Part shown: positions 6,833 to 8,966 of the stretch, one piece after another | Position numbering within the stretch: position 1 is the first letter of the stretch | Layout: each line of letters starts with the position of its first letter | Assembly: GCA_964387775.1 (NCBI GenBank) | Contig: CAYLZO010000219.1 | Span: 1 to 8,966, forward strand | DNA from: CAYLZO01 sp964387775 | GTDB taxonomy: Bacteria; Chloroflexota; Anaerolineae; JAAYZQ01 | DNA: 8,966 nt | Direction: 5' to 3' | Made by a program: the position numbers and the translations under genes | The notes under the pieces: model-generated | What the model saw: the letters and a program-made list of their open reading frames with translations, nothing else | What the model was told of the DNA's origin: nothing | The model's database searches: none

Positions 6833-7062
6833 GGCAGTTCTGGACTCGATTGAGCGGACCGGTCAAGATCGGCCTGGCGCTGGGCCTGCTCGGCGCGCTG
6901 CTGACCGTCGCGGGTTTGTTCACCGGCGACTTTGCCCCACTGACCGTGCGCACGGTGCTACTGGGCATCCTCATCGGCGGCGGATCGTGGGGCGTGGTCA
7001 GTTGGGCCATCGCCGCCGCAGCAGCCGATGCGGCCCTCGAAGATGTGGAGGGAAACGAATGA
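6829..7062 (+). CDS. Small two-helix membrane protein
   Basis: The function is not recognised. The 77-residue product has two membrane helices (about 12-32 and 40-64), the second Gly- and Ala-rich, and a short acidic tail (LEDVEGNE). The ATG overlaps the preceding stop as ATGA and is served by GGAGGGAGAG just upstream. Its own stop overlaps the next ATG in the same way. This tight coupling suggests a functional unit with the 195-residue membrane protein before it. The gene is real by start site, codon use and translation coupling despite its small size. Confidence 0.8.
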   Translation: MRQFWTRLSGPVKIGLALGLLGALLTVAGLFTGDFAPLTVRTVLLGILIGGGSWGVVSWAIAAAAADAALEDVEGNE

Positions 7063-7310
7063 GCGAACCGGGAGAGTACCGCGAACGCCTGAGCCTGCTA
7101 CACATCGAGACCTACCGCATGTGGGACAGCGCCCGAAAACTCCAGGCCATGTTCGAGATGTTCGAGATGGCCAAGAATTGGGCACGGATCGGCGTGCGGT
7201 CGCGCCATCCCGACTGGACGGAGGAGCAGGTGGAACGACGCATGCGCGAGTTGGTGACCGGACAGCCACTTGTTGGCGACCGAGGAGCAGATGAGCCAGC
7301 TAGAAACTGA
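7059..7310 (+). CDS. Small helical protein preceding a nucleotidyltransferase, possible partner or antitoxin
   Basis: The 83-residue product is soluble and predicted almost wholly helical, with HIETYRMWDSARKLQAMFEMFEMAKNWARIG and the motif RHPDWTEEQVERRMRELVTG. I recognise the RHPDWTEEQVE-type pattern from small proteins encoded just before minimal nucleotidyltransferases, but I cannot name a family. ATG 7059 overlaps the preceding stop (ATGA) and follows GGAGGG with a 6-nt spacer. The last 20 bp overlap the nucleotidyltransferase start. Placement suggests it binds or restrains that enzyme, as in MNT-type toxin-antitoxin pairs; this is inference. Since the partner gene is now interrupted, it may be an orphan. 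Confidence 0.78.
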   Translation: MSEPGEYRERLSLLHIETYRMWDSARKLQAMFEMFEMAKNWARIGVRSRHPDWTEEQVERRMRELVTGQPLVGDRGADEPARN

Positions 7311-7366
7311 GCAACGCTCCACTTTTGGCGGCGTGCTGGATATCCTGGAAGCCCTGGGCCTCGACT

Positions 7367-7375
7367 ATATGATCT
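7367..7375. repeat. Target-site duplication, left copy
   Basis: ATATGATCT next to the left end of the MITE. It encodes part of Tyr-Met-Ile-Trp in the nucleotidyltransferase frame. Confidence 0.85.
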
Positions 7376-7536
7376 GGGTGCAGTTGCTCTCATCTACCAC
7401 CGCTGGGTCGGTACCACCTTCTTCTGGAAATCTCGCGGTTTCTTGGGGAGCCAGCCGTCAATCGTGGTTTGGGCACGACTCAAATCAGCTTATTTCTCCC
7501 GCTTTACTGGTGTGGGAGATAGGAGCAACTGCACCC
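7376..7536. mobile_element. 161-bp MITE-like non-autonomous element
   Basis: The element begins GGGTGCAGTTGCTC (7376-7389) and ends with its perfect reverse complement (7523-7536). The similarity extends to 22 of 25 bp. It is flanked by ATATGATCT at 7367-7375 and 7537-7545, a 9-bp target duplication. Because the next bases on both sides are GGG, the shared string is 12 bp and the boundary could move by up to 3 bp. There is no room for a transposase, so it would be moved in trans by a full-size insertion sequence sharing these ends. The IS family cannot be named from the ends alone. It also removes the downstream GG motif from the host gene's original frame. Confidence 0.9.
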
Positions 7537-7545
7537 ATATGATCT
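7537..7545. repeat. Target-site duplication, right copy
   Basis: Identical ATATGATCT next to the right end of the MITE. It contains ATG at 7539-7541 in frame with the remaining nucleotidyltransferase, giving MIWGGVAAVVYG. Confidence 0.85.
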
Positions 7546-8154
7546 GGGGAGGCGTTGCCGCCGTGGTCTATGGCGAGCCTCGCTTCACCCACGACATGGA
7601 CCTCGTCCTCAAACTGGACAGGTATCGCGCTCGTCTCATGGCAAAGGCCCTGGAGGAAGACCACTACTACGTGTCCCTGGACTCGATCCTGGACGCGATG
7701 GCCCACAACGGCTTTTTCAACGTCATCCACGTCTACACCAACATCAAGGTGGATTTTTGGGTGCCTGGCTACGACCCCATCATCGAGTGGGCGTTCGAGC
7801 ATCGGCGCATCATGCCTTTCGACAAAGCGCGCCAGGCGGCCTACATGCCGCCCGAATCGGTGATCCTGACCAAGCTGCGCGCCTACCGCGCCAGCGAGTC
7901 GACCCGGCACCTGGAGGACGTCGAGAGCATCCTCCGCGTCTCCGGCCCGGACCTGGACCGCGTCTACGTCGAGCGCCAGGCGCCCAAGATGGAGATGCTC
8001 AAGACCTGGCGTCGGTTGGCCGCCAAAGTCAAGGCCGATTTGGCCGAAGCAGAGTGACCGGCCGAATCTACACAATCCCTGTCACGCTCGTCCATAATTC
8101 CTCCACATTTGGTTGGTATCCTGCGGGTGACAATCAAATGAAAGGGAGGTTCAA

Positions 8155-8673
8155 ATGGAAAAGCATTTGCGAGGCAAGGGATTGTGGATCGGACTGGGGG
8201 TGCTGGGCGTTTTGTTCCTGTGCCTCCTGGTCTTTGGGGCCGGGACCATGATGTTCGCCGGCCGGTCGGCGCCGGTTTACGTGCAGCCGGCGCCCGGCGC
8301 GGAGGGCGCCGCCCCGCTGCCCCAGGGCTACTACGGCCACGGGCCAATGGGTTTGGGCAGGCACGGCGGCTTTGGCCTGTTCGGCATCATCGGCTTTGGC
8401 CTGGGCCTGATTTTTAAGCTGCTCTTCTTCGGGCTGCTGGCGCTGCTGCTCCTGGGGCTGGTCAGGCGCTTCTTCTGGGGCCATCGCCATCCGGCCTGGA
8501 TGCACTATGGCAAGCCGCCCAAGGGCGAAAAGTGGGAAGGCAAGCCCCACGCCTGGGGGCCGCCCTGGGCCTGGCACCACCACGGCGGGCCGTGCGGGCC
8601 GCAGGCTGAGGCCGAGGCCGAGGCCGACGAGTCGGACGACTCGGAATCCGCGTACACCGGGCCGCAGGAATAG
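8155..8673 (+). CDS. His/Gly-rich two-helix membrane protein next to a response regulator
   Basis: The function is not recognised. The 172-residue product has an N-in helix at about 9-35, an external loop at 36-72 (Pro/Gly-rich, with GYYGHGPMGLGRHGG), a second helix at about 73-103 and a cytoplasmic tail. The tail is rich in His and Trp (FFWGHRHPAWMHYG, AWHHHGG), then turns acidic and repetitive (AEAEAEADESDDSES). Clustered His residues could bind metal, but no known metal motif is complete. ATG 8155 follows AGGGAGG with a 6-nt spacer. It is separated from the response regulator start by 55 bp that contain a hairpin, so a joint role in envelope or metal sensing is possible but inferred. The 97-bp gap upstream shows only a weak CATAAT (8093-8098) as a promoter candidate. 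Confidence 0.85.
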   Translation: MEKHLRGKGLWIGLGVLGVLFLCLLVFGAGTMMFAGRSAPVYVQPAPGAEGAAPLPQGYYGHGPMGLGRHGGFGLFGIIGFGLGLIFKLLFFGLLALLLLGLVRRFFWGHRHPAWMHYGKPPKGEKWEGKPHAWGPPWAWHHHGGPCGPQAEAEAEADESDDSESAYTGPQE

Positions 8674-8682
8674 GCCGGCGAC

Positions 8683-8715
8683 GGCGCCCGGCGGGGCGAA
8701 TCTCTGCCGGGCGCC
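8683..8715 (+). other. GC-rich stem-loop before the response regulator
   Basis: GGCGCCCGGC (8683-8692) and GCCGGGCGCC (8706-8715) form a perfect 10-bp stem with a 13-nt loop. No T-run follows. The ribosome site GGAG of the next gene (8718-8721) starts three bases after the stem. It may lower read-through, protect the upstream message, or modulate translation of the regulator. Confidence 0.65.
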
Positions 8716-8728
8716 TTGGAGAATCGAC

Positions 8729-8966
8729 GTGGCGCAAACCATCCTGGTCGTAGACGACGAAGCGCGCATCGTCAAGCTGGTGCGCGACTATTTGGAGCGC
8801 GCCGGCTTTCGCGTGCTGGAGGCCCGCGACGGCGAGGCGGCGCTGACCCTGGCCCGCCTCGAGCAGCCCGACCTCATCGTCCTCGACCTGATGCTGCCCG
8901 GCGTGGACGGGCTGGACGTCTGCCCCGCCTTTACAGGCGCCACCTGGGAAACAGTCGTCTCGACCG
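8729..8966 (+). CDS. Response regulator receiver domain (N-terminal part)
   Basis: Receiver domain of a two-component response regulator, probably of the OmpR type by its N-terminus. TILVVDDEARIVKLVRDYLERAGFRVLEA is typical, with the acidic pair D9/D10 and the phosphorylated D53 in LIVLDLMLPGVDGLDV. The start is GTG 8729 with GGAG 7 nt upstream. The gene runs off the window after 79 codons. From codon 66 (8924) the reading, CPAFTGATWETVVST, no longer resembles the expected alpha3-beta4 region (normally a helix, then a hydrophobic strand leading to the conserved Ser/Thr). This may reflect a sequence or assembly fault near the edge. A sensor kinase is expected downstream but is not visible. Confidence 0.88.
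   Translation, partial: MAQTILVVDDEARIVKLVRDYLERAGFRVLEARDGEAALTLARLEQPDLIVLDLMLPGVDGLDVCPAFTGATWETVVST

Larger units (their letters stand above)
7291..8057 (+). pseudogene. Minimal nucleotidyltransferase gene interrupted by a MITE
   Basis: Two pieces of one nucleotidyltransferase gene lie in different frames. The first 29 codons run from ATG 7291 (GAGGAG three bases upstream) to ...GLDYMIW. After the inserted element and its duplicated 9 bp, the rest continues as GGVAAVVYGEPRFTHDMDLVL to the stop at 8057. Joined, they give 198 residues with the family pattern: GG at 30-31, D45-x-D47 and a third acidic residue D98 (KVDFWVP), all intact. This resembles AbiEii/DUF6036-type nucleotidyltransferases, some of which are toxins that modify tRNA ends or nucleotides. 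The insertion adds 170 bp, so it shifts the frame; read from 7291, translation stops at 7542. No other lesions are visible, so the insertion looks recent. A restart at ATG 7539 could produce a 172-residue catalytic fragment. Confidence 0.9.

Noticed and set aside
7443..7538. Start at TTG 7443 for the nucleotidyltransferase
   Set aside because: This segment is MITE sequence; the first true codons of the host gene come after the target duplication.
1..8966. tRNA or rRNA genes
   Set aside because: No cloverleaf or conserved rRNA segment was recognised on either strand by eye; a covariance search was not possible.

Overview
The window is GC-rich bacterial DNA with tightly packed genes, alternative GTG starts and ATGA start/stop overlaps. 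The gene content (hydrogenase maturation genes, an SsnA-type aminohydrolase, FtsK, a two-component regulator) fits an anaerobic or facultative bacterium. The protein style and the palindromic CGCAGAT-type intergenic repeat suggest a member of the Chloroflexota, but that placement is inference and nothing in the window proves it.

Left part, minus strand (1-4644). The genes, in order of transcription, are: a small secreted glycine-rich protein (4644-4186) ending at a hairpin terminator; a complete 733-residue FtsK/SpoIIIE DNA translocase (3974-1773) with its own promoter; a 223-bp intergenic stretch holding a nested palindromic repeat; and a nickel-hydrogenase maturation operon, hypA (1549-1205), hypB (1195-548) and hypF (581 to beyond the left edge). 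hypA begins with GTG about seven bases after a perfect TATAAT, so its message is probably leaderless.

Right part, plus strand (4813-8966). A promoter (TTGCGA, 17 bp, TATAAT) drives ssnA (4876-6222). A compact run of genes follows: a 195-residue two-helix membrane protein, a 77-residue membrane protein, an 83-residue helical protein, and a minimal nucleotidyltransferase gene. The first three are joined by ATGA overlaps, and the nucleotidyltransferase start overlaps the end of the 83-residue gene by 20 bp. The nucleotidyltransferase gene is split by a 161-bp MITE-like element with 14-bp perfect terminal inverted repeats and a 9-bp target duplication. Removing the element and one duplication restores a continuous 198-codon frame with all expected catalytic residues. 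Beyond it lie a His/Gly-rich two-helix membrane protein (8155-8673), a GC-rich hairpin, and the start of a response regulator gene whose last roughly 14 codons in the window do not look like a receiver domain.

The main observations are the precise MITE insertion in the nucleotidyltransferase of a possible toxin-antitoxin-like pair (with an ATG inside the target duplication that could restart the catalytic part), the leaderless hypA start, the nested palindromic repeat between ftsK and hypA, and the inverted repeat between the -35 and -10 boxes of the ftsK promoter.
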